Assembly (NCBI GenBank): GCA_910586605.1
Contig: CAJUJR010000002.1
Coordinates: 1 to 64,000 of the forward strand
Direction of reading: 5' to 3'
Length of the DNA: 64,000 nucleotides
Origin: an uncultured Lachnospiraceae bacterium
GTDB taxonomy: Bacteria > Bacillota > Clostridia > Lachnospirales > Lachnospiraceae
The translations under genes and the position numbers were made by a program. Of the stretch, positions 26,237 to 35,345 are shown piece by piece. The notes under the pieces were generated by a model. It worked only from the letters and a program-made list of their open reading frames with translations, made no database searches and was not told the DNA's origin. Positions within the stretch are counted from its first letter, which is position 1. Each line of letters starts with the position of its first letter.

Positions 26237-29230
26237 ATGTCTAAATATGCGGCGTTTATCAGCTACCGCCATGGCGGCATTGATGAGAAGGTTGCAATCC
26301 AGATCCATAAAGAGATGGAACGGTACCGCCTTCCAGGAAAAATTGCAAAAGCAAAAGGGACAAAAAGCCTCGGGAAAATCTTCCGTGATGCAGAGGAACT
26401 ACGGGCAGCAAGCAACCTTTCTGAAATTATCCGGGAGGCAATAAGGGAATCGGAATGGCTGATTGTATTATGTACTAAAAGATATAAAGAATCTGTTTGG
26501 TGCATGGAAGAAATAGAATATTTTATTGAACTGCGTGGCAGGGACCGTGTAATTGTTGTTTTAATTGAAGGGGAACCAAATGAAAGTTTTCCTAAAATAT
26601 TAACTGAAATAGAACAGAATGGTGAAACCGTACATATTGAGCCTCTTGCAGTGGATATCAGGGCAGACTCAGAAAAAGATATCTTAAAAAATGTAAAGTA
26701 TGAGAGATTTCGTTTTCTGGCAAGGATGCTGGACATTGATTATGATGACCTCCGCCAGAGGCAAAGGGAACGGAAGAAGAAGCAGATTATAGCAGCAGCT
26801 TCCGTTATTTTTGCCAGTGTCAGTATTTTTGTGGGCACTGTTATGATGAAAAACTTTGAATTGGCAAATGCATATGCAGCTTTGGATGATTCCATGCAGC
26901 AGACATTGCGTGGACAGTCATATTATCTGGCAGAATATGCAGGGGAGGCGTATAATGATGGTGACAGGACGACAGCAGCTTTGCTTGCCTTGGAAGCTCT
27001 TCCTAAGAACCTGAAAGAGCCGGAACGGCCATTTGTAGAAAGTGTAATGCAGTCCCTGACACAAGCTTTGGGGGTATATGATTACAGCAGTGGTTTCCGT
27101 ACAGACAAGGTATATTCCCTGGAGGAAGAAGCATATGACGCGAAGGCACAGATTAGCGCAGACCGGCAGGTTATAGTAATAGAAAATTATGTGTATACGG
27201 CAGGTAATATGTTACAGAGAAAAGTGTATGTGTATAGCCTGCAGGATAAGAGTATGATTTGTCAGTATAATTTATCTGATATGAACCGTTCTTATTATAC
27301 ATCTTCTACAAAAAGCAGTTATTTGATGAAGGACAGCAAAACGCTTTTGTATTTGGGGAATGATGGGCTGACAGCGATTGATATCTATACAGGGAAGAAA
27401 AAGTTTAAGGGAGAAGCTGGGGATGAACTTGTTGTCAGTAAAAAAGAAGATATTATTGTAACAACAGATTATAAGGAAGGTTTGCTGCATTTTTATGATG
27501 CAGGGGGCGAGGAAACATTAAATTGTGATTTAGGGACAGAAAATAAATATACACTTTGCGACATTAATTCTGACAGTTCCAGCGTGGTACTTTCTGTAAT
27601 TGCAGAGGGCGCAGAAGGATTGATGCTTTTGGATGCTAAAACCGGGGAAAGCACATTTGTCAACCAGTCTGGTGAATGCAGGAATGTATTTTTTATTGAT
27701 AAAACACAGCTTTGTTTTATCAGGGAAGACACAGAAGAAGATTTAAAACATATTGTTATCTGTGATGCAGAGTCCCTTGCAGAAAATTATCTGTGCGATG
27801 CAAACTGGGAAATACGTGACGTATGTGCCACACCCAATAACAGTTGTGTTTATTTTCATGGGAAAAAGATTTATGAAGTAGATATTACGACGGGTAAAAT
27901 GAAATGGCAGCATGAGTTTTCAAGCAATGTTTTATCAATAGAAGCGGAAGGCAGCCTTTGCGGCGTTACCTGCAGTGATGGGCAAAGTTATTTTTATGAT
28001 TTAGCTACGAAGGAATTGATTAATTCTATGGATGGGAACGGCGAGGGCTTTTACATGCTTGCGATAAATCAGGATTATGCATGTATGAGGGATTATTGGG
28101 GGCAGAATATACGTGTGTATAAAAGACAGGATAACATGAATTCTGATGTTATTTCAACAGATATCTCTGCTGTAGTAGAAGAAAATCCTGATAAATGGTA
28201 TACTTGCAGTACAAATGGCGATAAGATTATGCTTGGATATCAGAAAGGGATGAAAAGCGGCGTCCAGGTTTTTGAGGGGGAAGATTTGTCGGTTCTTGGC
28301 GGGCAGACTTTGGAAAAACTGGAATATAGCAATTTTGATAATTTGAGCATTGATATGGAGAATCCGGCATATGTCAGTATCCATGATTATGGGTATGGTG
28401 AAAATGCCCACTATGATGTAAATACGTTCCGCCCTGTTTTGGAATTTAATGAGGATTCCTACTATTATTATAATGAAGATATGTCGTTGCTATATGTTTC
28501 AGATGATAATACAGTACAGGAGTATAATGCGGAAACAGGAGAGAGGAAAGAACGATTTTTCCTTCCGGATTCTTATGACAGAGGCCTGAAAATTGGGGAT
28601 ACAAAGGTTTTTGGGAATGACAGCGGCATATTAATCCAGTCAGGGGATAAGAAAAAGGTAATTGAAGATGCCAGGATTTATACATTCCATGCTGACAGGA
28701 AATTATTGTTTTATAGAAATAGTAACGGGGATAAATGGTATGTATATTCTTTGCCGGAAGACAGGGTTCTTTGTGAAGGGGAAGCTGGGAATTATTCATA
28801 TACGACTTTTTTCGGTAATGGGCGTTATTTCTTAAATGATTATAGTGAAGTATATGATATGAGCACATGGGAGAAGGTACTGGATTTGTCAGGCATCAGT
28901 AATTCGGTGTACGGCGTACAGACCAGCATGAAAAGCCCATATTTTGTAGTTTGGTATCAGAATGGGGATGCTGTTTCTAACAGAAAGGTAAGTGGGTTAA
29001 ATATGGCATACCTCTATAGTAAAGAAAATACAAATGAAATAGTAGGCGTTGTGCCGAATTATGTTGCGTCTACAATGGATGGAAACGTTATCGTGTTTGA
29101 CGGAGACCATACATTATATAAAGTCCCGCTTTATTCTGTGGAAGAATTGGTGAAAAAAGCAAAGGCATATGTGGGTAAGTCAAAACTTACAGAGAAACAG
29201 GTTGAGGAATATCATTTATATTCTAAATAG
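26237..29230 (+). CDS. TIR-domain transmembrane protein with large beta-propeller-like ectodomain
   Basis: A 997-residue protein. Residues 1-150 form a TIR domain: AAFISYRHG near 5-13, DAEELR near 51-56 and VWCMEEIEYF (87-96), where Glu92 matches the catalytic Glu of TIR NADases. A Lys/Arg-rich stretch (about 173-182) precedes a single TM helix (about 184-204), so TIR should face the cytoplasm and the rest the outside. After the TM comes a helical segment (RGQSYYLAEYAGEAYNDGDR and LLALEALPKNL) known from TIR/NACHT-WD40 proteins, then some 700 residues of repeated beta-strand blades ending in a short helical tail. GGAGG precedes the ATG. The layout resembles a receptor. A defence or signalling role is inference. 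Confidence 0.85.
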   Translation: MSKYAAFISYRHGGIDEKVAIQIHKEMERYRLPGKIAKAKGTKSLGKIFRDAEELRAASNLSEIIREAIRESEWLIVLCTKRYKESVWCMEEIEYFIELRGRDRVIVVLIEGEPNESFPKILTEIEQNGETVHIEPLAVDIRADSEKDILKNVKYERFRFLARMLDIDYDDLRQRQRERKKKQIIAAASVIFASVSIFVGTVMMKNFELANAYAALDDSMQQTLRGQSYYLAEYAGEAYNDGDRTTAALLALEALPKNLKEPERPFVESVMQSLTQALGVYDYSSGFRTDKVYSLEEEAYDAKAQISADRQVIVIENYVYTAGNMLQRKVYVYSLQDKSMICQYNLSDMNRSYYTSSTKSSYLMKDSKTLLYLGNDGLTAIDIYTGKKKFKGEAGDELVVSKKEDIIVTTDYKEGLLHFYDAGGEETLNCDLGTENKYTLCDINSDSSSVVLSVIAEGAEGLMLLDAKTGESTFVNQSGECRNVFFIDKTQLCFIREDTEEDLKHIVICDAESLAENYLCDANWEIRDVCATPNNSCVYFHGKKIYEVDITTGKMKWQHEFSSNVLSIEAEGSLCGVTCSDGQSYFYDLATKELINSMDGNGEGFYMLAINQDYACMRDYWGQNIRVYKRQDNMNSDVISTDISAVVEENPDKWYTCSTNGDKIMLGYQKGMKSGVQVFEGEDLSVLGGQTLEKLEYSNFDNLSIDMENPAYVSIHDYGYGENAHYDVNTFRPVLEFNEDSYYYYNEDMSLLYVSDDNTVQEYNAETGERKERFFLPDSYDRGLKIGDTKVFGNDSGILIQSGDKKKVIEDARIYTFHADRKLLFYRNSNGDKWYVYSLPEDRVLCEGEAGNYSYTTFFGNGRYFLNDYSEVYDMSTWEKVLDLSGISNSVYGVQTSMKSPYFVVWYQNGDAVSNRKVSGLNMAYLYSKENTNEIVGVVPNYVASTMDGNVIVFDGDHTLYKVPLYSVEELVKKAKAYVGKSKLTEKQVEEYHLYSK

Positions 29231-29263
29231 TTGTGTTTTACTTATATTGTTTAGAACAGCCTA

Positions 29264-29339
29264 CACGTTAATTTCATAAAATAGCCATTCGCTAACGTGC
29301 AAGCACGACGAGCCTGCCTATTTTATGAAATTAGCCGTG
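29264..29339 (+). terminator. Long nested hairpin after the TIR gene
   Basis: The left arm CACGTTAATTTCATAAAATAG pairs with CTATTTTATGAAATTAGCCGTG with one to two mismatches. The loop holds an inner CGTGC-AA-GCACG hairpin. It lacks a long T run and its right arm runs into a GTGAATAGTAAC repeat (copy 2), so it is either an unusual terminator or a mobile hairpin. Confidence 0.6.
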
Positions 29340-29387
29340 AATAGTAACTGATGTCTAGATATTTTCTATAAATTGCCAAAAATGCCA

Positions 29388-29415
29388 TTGCATTTCTAGT
29401 ATGGCGTGCTATAAT
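29388..29415 (+). promoter_or_regulatory. Promoter of the BspA-like gene, with long leader
   Basis: TTGCAT at 29388-29393, a 16-bp spacer and TATAAT at 29410-29415. The start codon is at 29683, giving a leader of about 260 nt that contains the homologous element (copy B). The region 29231-29682 holds no convincing gene. Confidence 0.65.
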
Positions 29416-29496
29416 AAGTTATATTAATTATAGTTGCTTAATCTTTTAAGGCTGCCCCCTCAGCAGTTTGTTATTGTATAGGAAGATTGCTAAGGT

Positions 29497-29646
29497 GGTT
29501 AAATATTAACGGTTTTACTTGGCTGGAATTTTCTCTGTAGTGTTGTTATTGATCGCTATGATACTTGCTACAGACCAGTTTTCCGTCTGGTAGATAGAGA
29601 TTTATCCTATATAAAATTTATTGATAATGAAACACGCTCTAGTAAT
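29497..29646 (+). repeat. Homologous leader element, copy B
   Basis: This aligns to 22607-22754 (see copy A). Its end carries a CTCTAG repeat core (AAACACGCTCTAG at 29629-29641; copy c). It lies within the predicted leader of the BspA-like gene. Confidence 0.6.
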
Positions 29647-29682
29647 TTGTTGTAAATAGTATCAGAAATGGGAGGTTTCAAT

Positions 29683-31602
29683 ATGAGAAAAGGAAAAAAA
29701 GTGTATAAAAAGCTGGTATCTTGTATACTGGCGGCAGCAATGGCAGTAACAGGCAGTACAGCATATCCGGGAGGGCGCCAAACGGTTGTGTCTGCTGCTG
29801 TGAAAGAAGGCTCTTTTAAGGATCTTGCGGGTAATACATGGAATGTAATTAAGGATCAGGATGGAGTGATTGAGGATAGCCAGGGGGTTTTGTATCAATT
29901 GGACAAAACGGCAAATGAAGCTATCGTGATAGGATTTGATTATGAGGACAGGATAGCATCAGATTCTGATTCGGTACAGAAAGGGATTGTTATGGTTCCT
30001 GAAAAAGTTCCGGTCAATTACCATAATTATGAAGAGTACAAAAAGGATGGGACAATAACCGAAACCCCGTTTGTTAGTAGTGATGTAACTGGAATTGGGG
30101 ACAGTGCTTTTTCGGGTGCATCTTCTATTACAAGGATAACTGTTTCTGGGAATGTCAAATATTTTGGAAACACAGCATTTGCATCTTGCGTGAACCTGGA
30201 AGAACTCCATATATTGGCAGCAGATGGGGTAAAGCTTCAGATTGGATCAGAAATTCTTAAAAATTCTGCAAAATGCATGGTATATGGAGAAAACTCTGAA
30301 CTTAAGGACTATGTATCTAAGAATGGATATAGCTATAAAGGGCCAAGCAGCAGCCAGCCTTCCCCATCGCCAAGTGCAGAACCATCTATAGAGCCAAGTA
30401 CAGAGCCATCAACGGCACCAAGTACAGAACCATCTATAGAGCCAAGTACAGAGCCATCAATGGTACCAAGTGCAAAACCATCTATAGAACCAAGTACAGA
30501 GCCGTCAACGGCACCAAGTACAATAAAACCAAGTGCAGTGCCGGTAGCAACTCCAACTGTAATGCCAGTAACGCCAAGCCCAACGCCGAAAGTACCAGTG
30601 TATCCTTCCATACCAAGCGTAGCGCCAATTACGCCAAGCCCAGTAGTGATGACGCCACCAGTAGCACAGACATCGGCACCTGGTGAATCGGCAGAACCGA
30701 CTTTGGCGCCGACCGCTGCAGCAAATACGCCAGCACCACCAAGTCAGAAGCCAGAAGTAACAGAGAACCCCGATCCACCAGCAACACAGACGCCTGTTAA
30801 TAGCACACCTGCACCAGTTCCTCCGACAATAGCGCCATCTCAGGGAGAAACTGTAGTAAAGGATAATGTTACTTATAAGGTTGATACAGACAAAAATAGT
30901 GTTTCTGTTGGTGATATGGGTGACACAAAAAGCGCTGTGGTTACAATTCCGGCGACAGTGAAAGTGAACGGAGAGAATGTGCCGGTTACAGAGATTGAAG
31001 AGAATGCCTTTAAAGGGAATACAACAGTTAAAAAGGTAAAACTGGGTGGTAATGTTACAACGATTGGAGAAGGAGCCTTCCAGGGTTGTACTAAATTGAG
31101 CACGGTAGAACTTCCTTCCAAGCTGAAAAAGATAGGTAAAAGCAGTTTTAAAGGCTCCGGCTTGAAAAACATAAAGATACCAAAATCTGTTAAGAGCATT
31201 GGGACGGCTGCATTTAAAAATTGCAAAAAGCTGAAAAAAGCTACAATAGGGGGTGCCCCAAAGACAAAAAAAGGTGGGTTGCAATTTGATGGGAAGCAAA
31301 TTCGCTATGGCGCGTCAACTGTAACAATTAATATTGGTGATAAAGCATTTGAGAATTGTAAGAAATTAAATAAGGTAATTATTAATGCCTTGGTTAAGAT
31401 TATTGGAAAATCTGCATTTAAGGATTGTAAAGACTTAAGGAGTGTCCTGATATATTCTAAAGTCTTGAAAAAAGTAAAGGGCGGGGCGCTTACAGGTGTA
31501 AATAATTGTAAGATTTCTGTGCCATCGAAAAAAGTCCAGCCATATAAGATTCTGTTTAAGAACAAAGGGCAGGGTAAGAAAGTGGTTGTTGCAAAATTAT
31601 AA
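29683..31602 (+). CDS. BspA-like leucine-rich-repeat surface protein
   Basis: A 639-residue secreted protein. A signal peptide ([20 protein letters not shown]) spans about 8-35. Residues about 110-215 have one LRR_5-type block ([17 protein letters not shown]). Residues about 220-385 are a Pro/Ser/Thr-rich linker with repeated EPSTEPS-like units. The C-terminal 250 residues have five or more BspA-type LRRs ([31 protein letters not shown] and similar) and end in a basic segment. No LPXTG sorting signal is seen, so attachment may be non-covalent. GGGAGG precedes the ATG at 29683. BspA proteins usually bind host or bacterial surfaces. Confidence 0.9.
   Translation: MRKGKKVYKKLVSCILAAAMAVTGSTAYPGGRQTVVSAAVKEGSFKDLAGNTWNVIKDQDGVIEDSQGVLYQLDKTANEAIVIGFDYEDRIASDSDSVQKGIVMVPEKVPVNYHNYEEYKKDGTITETPFVSSDVTGIGDSAFSGASSITRITVSGNVKYFGNTAFASCVNLEELHILAADGVKLQIGSEILKNSAKCMVYGENSELKDYVSKNGYSYKGPSSSQPSPSPSAEPSIEPSTEPSTAPSTEPSIEPSTEPSMVPSAKPSIEPSTEPSTAPSTIKPSAVPVATPTVMPVTPSPTPKVPVYPSIPSVAPITPSPVVMTPPVAQTSAPGESAEPTLAPTAAANTPAPPSQKPEVTENPDPPATQTPVNSTPAPVPPTIAPSQGETVVKDNVTYKVDTDKNSVSVGDMGDTKSAVVTIPATVKVNGENVPVTEIEENAFKGNTTVKKVKLGGNVTTIGEGAFQGCTKLSTVELPSKLKKIGKSSFKGSGLKNIKIPKSVKSIGTAAFKNCKKLKKATIGGAPKTKKGGLQFDGKQIRYGASTVTINIGDKAFENCKKLNKVIINALVKIIGKSAFKDCKDLRSVLIYSKVLKKVKGGALTGVNNCKISVPSKKVQPYKILFKNKGQGKKVVVAKL
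30361..30540 (+). repeat. Tandem Pro-Ser-Thr-rich coding repeats
   Basis: About 24-30 bp units coding [11 protein letters not shown] and [12 protein letters not shown] variants are repeated in the linker of the BspA-like protein. Such repeats commonly change length between strains. Confidence 0.75.
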
Positions 31603-31620
31603 TATAAGAATACTAAATTA

Positions 31621-31656
31621 AAAAATCCCTGGAAGAATATTCTTCCAGGGATTTTT
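31621..31656 (+). terminator. Terminator of the BspA-like gene
   Basis: AAAAATCCCTGGAAGA and TCTTCCAGGGATTTTT form a perfect stem with a very small loop and T run. Confidence 0.92.
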
Positions 31657-31738
31657 GTGGGCAAAATGCCTTTCATTTCCGCGAAGGTGACGGATACTAT
31701 TTAACGTAGATGATGTATGGCAAATGAATGATGGCTTA

Positions 31739-31758
31739 GAGCGTGTTTGAAAATTCCC
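31739..31758 (+). repeat. CTAGAGCGTGTTTG dispersed repeat (copy d)
   Basis: TAGAGCGTGTTTGAAAATTC, in forward orientation in the 296-bp region before the ABC transporter operon. Confidence 0.65.
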
Positions 31759-31821
31759 TAAACTTACAATTTTGTCACTTTAAAGTCATCCCTATGTCAT
31801 TTGGCTGGTATATCCTTTATC

Positions 31822-31850
31822 TTGTAAGCAAGTTTGCTTTTAGATATACT
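31822..31850 (+). promoter_or_regulatory. Promoter of the FtsX-type ABC operon
   Basis: TTGTAA at 31822-31827, 17-bp spacer, TATACT at 31845-31850, about 50 bp before the ATPase start. Confidence 0.6.
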
Positions 31851-31898
31851 GATTTATGTTTAGTATGGAATAAATTGGGAAATGAGAGGAGGACGAAA

Positions 31899-32579
31899 AT
31901 GGAGATATTACGGGTTGAAAACCTGAAAAAGGTATACGGTCAGGGAGAAAATGAAGTACATGCGCTAGATAGCGTTTCCTTTTCTGTGGAGAAAGGAGAA
32001 TTTATTGCGATTGTTGGACCTTCCGGCTCTGGAAAATCTACTTTGCTGCATATATTAGGAGGTGTAGACATACCAACTTCGGGAAAGGTCTATATGGAAG
32101 GGCAGGATGTATTTGCACAAAATGAGGAGCAGCTTGCAATTTTCCGCAGAAGGCAGGTAGGGTTGATATATCAGTTTTACAACTTGCTTCCAGTATTAAA
32201 TGTGAAAGAAAACCTAACGCTTCCGATTTTAATGGATGGAAGGAAGGTCAATCAGGCAAAATTACAGGAAATGCTTCATATACTCCGTCTGGAAGGACGG
32301 GAGAAGCATCTTCCAAACCAGTTATCAGGCGGACAGCAGCAAAGGGTTTCAATTGGGCGAGCCCTGATGAATACACCGGCGGTTGTGCTGGCAGACGAGC
32401 CGACGGGTAATCTTGACAGCCGCAATAGCCAGGAGATTATAGAGCTATTAAAAAAGTCCAACCAAAAGTTTGGGCAGACATTGATTATGATTACGCATGA
32501 CGAAAATATTGCTTTACAGGCAAATAGGGTAATCGCCATTGAGGATGGAAGGATTACAAGGGATGAGGTGATGCGGTGA
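31899..32579 (+). CDS. MacB/BceA-type ABC transporter ATPase
   Basis: A 226-residue ATPase with Walker A GPSGSGKST near 40, signature LSGGQQQRVSIGRAL near 140, Walker B VVLADEPTGNLD near 160 and the switch His in MITHDE. Closest in layout to LolD/BceA/MacB ATPases that pair with FtsX-like permeases to export peptides or lipoproteins, or to give resistance to antimicrobial peptides. AGGAGG precedes the ATG at 31899; the upstream open frame from 31743 has no ribosome site. It overlaps the permease gene. Confidence 0.93.
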   Translation: MEILRVENLKKVYGQGENEVHALDSVSFSVEKGEFIAIVGPSGSGKSTLLHILGGVDIPTSGKVYMEGQDVFAQNEEQLAIFRRRQVGLIYQFYNLLPVLNVKENLTLPILMDGRKVNQAKLQEMLHILRLEGREKHLPNQLSGGQQQRVSIGRALMNTPAVVLADEPTGNLDSRNSQEIIELLKKSNQKFGQTLIMITHDENIALQANRVIAIEDGRITRDEVMR

Positions 32580-35287
32580 TGAATATTATCAATCAGTTTA
32601 CTTTGCGTACATTATTGAAAAACAAGACAAGGACATTGGTAACAATTATTGGAATTGCTTTGTCAGCAGCGATGTTTACAGGTGTTGTTTCCACTATTGT
32701 AAGTTTTCAAAATTATATGCTGCGGGAGGAGATTGCAAGAAATGGGGCATGGGAGGCTAAGATAGAAGGGTGCAGCGCTTCTTCGGCAGAACTTATTAAA
32801 AATGATGAAGCTGTAAAAGGATATACGCAGATGGCACATTTTGGATATGCAAAGCTTGAGGGGTGTGTTAATGAAGATAAGCCATATCTCTTTGTGATTG
32901 GGGTGGGAAAGAATATAACAGATTATTATCCAATTCATTTGGTTGAAGGCCGGATGCCGGAAAATAATACAGAAGTTATTATCCCGGCCCATTTAAAGAT
33001 AAATGGCGAGGTGGATTATAAGGTTGGCGATGTGCTTCATCTGGATATTGGGAAACGGGTATTCAAGGATGGAAATTATAAGGGAGAATCTGTAGGAGGG
33101 CAGGATACTCCATTTCAAGCAGGAGGAGAGGGAAACGAGACGATTACAGATACTATTTCAAAGGTTTACACTGTGGTGGGTATTTGTGAGCGACCATCAA
33201 TTGAACCTTATATCGCGCCAGGGTATACTGTAATGACACTGGATAATGGGGCAGATGCGCCAGAGTATGGTTTGGCGCTTTCTTTTAAGAAGCCGTCGGA
33301 TTTATCAAAGGCAATGAAGAGGCTGACAGAAAAATGTTCAGAAGGGGTGACATATACAACACATGGCTCTTTGCTGCGTTATATGGGCAGTAGTACAAAT
33401 GATAATTATAACCGTGTTATGTACAGCATGGCGGCAATATTAATGTTTGTAATTCTGCTTGGTTCAATCTCTTTAATTTACAATGCTTTTTCTATTTCTG
33501 TCAGTGAAAGGACAAAACAGTTTGGGCTTTTAAAATCAATTGGCGCTACAAAAAAGCAGATGCGGCATAGTGTTTTTTTTGAAGCTTCTGTTTTGGGAGC
33601 AATAGGGATACCCGTAGGGATTCTGGCTGGGCTTGGCGGAATGGGGATAACATTTTACTTTATTGCTGATATGATATCTTATCTATGGACAGGAGCTACA
33701 GAAAAAGGTGTTTATCTAAAACTTATTGTTACATGGCAGGCGGTTGTATTTGCAGCAGTCATTGCATTTGCTACTGTGCTTCTTTCAGCATTCATACCTG
33801 CAATAAGGGCGGTAAAACTTTCTCCAATCCAGGCAATCCGCCAGAGTAGTGATGTGCGTATCCGCCCGGAAAAAGTGAGGACATCAGGGCTGACATACCG
33901 TTTGTTTGGTTTTGAAGGGATGCTTTCATCAAAAAATTTTAAAAGAAGCCGGAAGAAATACCGGACTACGGTATTTTCGCTGTTTATTAGTATTGTTCTT
34001 TTTGTTACTGCCGCAAGTTTTACAAATTATTTAACAGGCGCTGCAGAGACTACAAATAATTACAGTGAATATGATATTAGTTTTTATCTTACAGATGACA
34101 ATAAGGTGGGAAAGACAGATGAGGAAATTGCAAAAGATACAGAGGCGCTTCCTGCTGTGGATGAGGTTGGCTATTCCCAGGTGGCGGAAGGGATTATCCG
34201 GCTGCCAAGGGAATATTTAGAGGAAGAATATCTGGAAATATTTAAAGGTGAAGAGGAAAAGGGGAACACAGGGGATGATTCTATGGTATCGCTTAATGTT
34301 ACGCTTCGTTTTGTCAGGGACGGCGCATACCGGAAGTATCTGAAAAAAGAAGGGTTAAATGAACAGAAGTATATAGGTTCCAAGGAAAAGACGGCGCTGA
34401 TTTGGGACTATGCAAGGGCTTATGTGGATAACAAATCAATTAATCTGCATATCTTAAAAAAAGCGGAATGGAATGGTAAAGTGTATTTTATGAAAAATAC
34501 AGAAGATCATTATTATGTGGGGACAAAAGGGGATAAGTATATCTTTGGGGACAGCAAAGGCAATGAAAAAGCTTTTTCAGTGGAGGAAGCATTCAGCAGC
34601 AAAATGGATATTACTTTTGGTGCGGTTCAGGATAAAACGATGCCGCTGGGGGCAAGTGCAGAGCTGTGGAATGGTCATGTGACGCTTGTGATGCCATATT
34701 CAGCAATGCCGGATGACCTTACTGAAAAATATTCGACCAATTTTCATGTCAGGGCAGAAAACCATAAGAAGGCATATGGGGAAATTATAAAATATCTTTC
34801 TGGGCCGGAGTTTGAAAATGAAGCCGGAGGAAATGTGTATGATGAAGCGGAGTCTAAGGAAGCAGAAAAAATGCTTATATTAGTGATTGATATATTTTCC
34901 TATGGATTTATCGTTTTAATTTCCCTTATATCGGTTGCGAATGTGTTTAATACGATTTCAACAAATATAAACCTGCGGAGGCAGGAGTTTGCGATGTTAA
35001 AATCTGTTGGCATGACAGGGAAAGGCTTTCGGAAAATGATGAATTATGAATGTGCATTGTATGGGTTAAAGGGCATATTGTATGGAGTGCCTGTATCTTG
35101 CCTGATTAGCTGGTTTATGTATTCGGCTATGGATCAGGGCATAAATACGAAATATGTCCTTCCTTGGCAGGGAATCCTGGTTTCTTCTATTTGTGTATTT
35201 CTGGTGGTATTTGCGACCATGCTCTATTCTATGAGTAAAGTGAAAAAAGATAATACGATTGAAGCGCTTAGGAATGAGAATTTATAA
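32579..35287 (+). CDS. FtsX-family ABC transporter permease
   Basis: A 902-residue permease with an N-terminal TM (about 15-40), an extracytoplasmic domain to about 275, three TMs around 280-420 including the FtsX segment FGLLKSIGATKKQMR, a second external domain and a C-terminal FtsX block with QEFAMLKSVGMTGKGFRKMM near 805 and three TMs. This duplicated BceB/YtrF-like layout is usual for exporters or detoxifying permeases controlled by intramembrane-sensing kinases. The ATG at 32579 overlaps the ATPase stop. The response regulator and kinase at 22.8-24.5 kb are the obvious candidate controllers, although other genes intervene. Confidence 0.92.
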   Translation: MNIINQFTLRTLLKNKTRTLVTIIGIALSAAMFTGVVSTIVSFQNYMLREEIARNGAWEAKIEGCSASSAELIKNDEAVKGYTQMAHFGYAKLEGCVNEDKPYLFVIGVGKNITDYYPIHLVEGRMPENNTEVIIPAHLKINGEVDYKVGDVLHLDIGKRVFKDGNYKGESVGGQDTPFQAGGEGNETITDTISKVYTVVGICERPSIEPYIAPGYTVMTLDNGADAPEYGLALSFKKPSDLSKAMKRLTEKCSEGVTYTTHGSLLRYMGSSTNDNYNRVMYSMAAILMFVILLGSISLIYNAFSISVSERTKQFGLLKSIGATKKQMRHSVFFEASVLGAIGIPVGILAGLGGMGITFYFIADMISYLWTGATEKGVYLKLIVTWQAVVFAAVIAFATVLLSAFIPAIRAVKLSPIQAIRQSSDVRIRPEKVRTSGLTYRLFGFEGMLSSKNFKRSRKKYRTTVFSLFISIVLFVTAASFTNYLTGAAETTNNYSEYDISFYLTDDNKVGKTDEEIAKDTEALPAVDEVGYSQVAEGIIRLPREYLEEEYLEIFKGEEEKGNTGDDSMVSLNVTLRFVRDGAYRKYLKKEGLNEQKYIGSKEKTALIWDYARAYVDNKSINLHILKKAEWNGKVYFMKNTEDHYYVGTKGDKYIFGDSKGNEKAFSVEEAFSSKMDITFGAVQDKTMPLGASAELWNGHVTLVMPYSAMPDDLTEKYSTNFHVRAENHKKAYGEIIKYLSGPEFENEAGGNVYDEAESKEAEKMLILVIDIFSYGFIVLISLISVANVFNTISTNINLRRQEFAMLKSVGMTGKGFRKMMNYECALYGLKGILYGVPVSCLISWFMYSAMDQGINTKYVLPWQGILVSSICVFLVVFATMLYSMSKVKKDNTIEALRNENL

Positions 35288-35308
35288 GATGATTGCTGTA
35301 ATTACGAT

Positions 35309-35342
35309 AAAAAGAGGGAATGCACAGGCATTTCCTCTTTTT
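35309..35342. terminator. Bidirectional terminator
   Basis: AAAAAGAGGGAATGC and GCATTTCCTCTTTTT pair with one mismatch around a small loop, with A and T runs at both ends. It lies between the convergent ABC permease and kinase-DegV genes. Confidence 0.9.
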
Positions 35343-35345
35343 AGG

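Noticed and set aside
30505..31299. Long minus-strand open frame opposite the BspA-like gene
   Set aside because: It mirrors the repetitive Pro/Ser/Thr linker and LRR coding region, has biased composition (many Trp/Arg/Cys), and no ribosome site.
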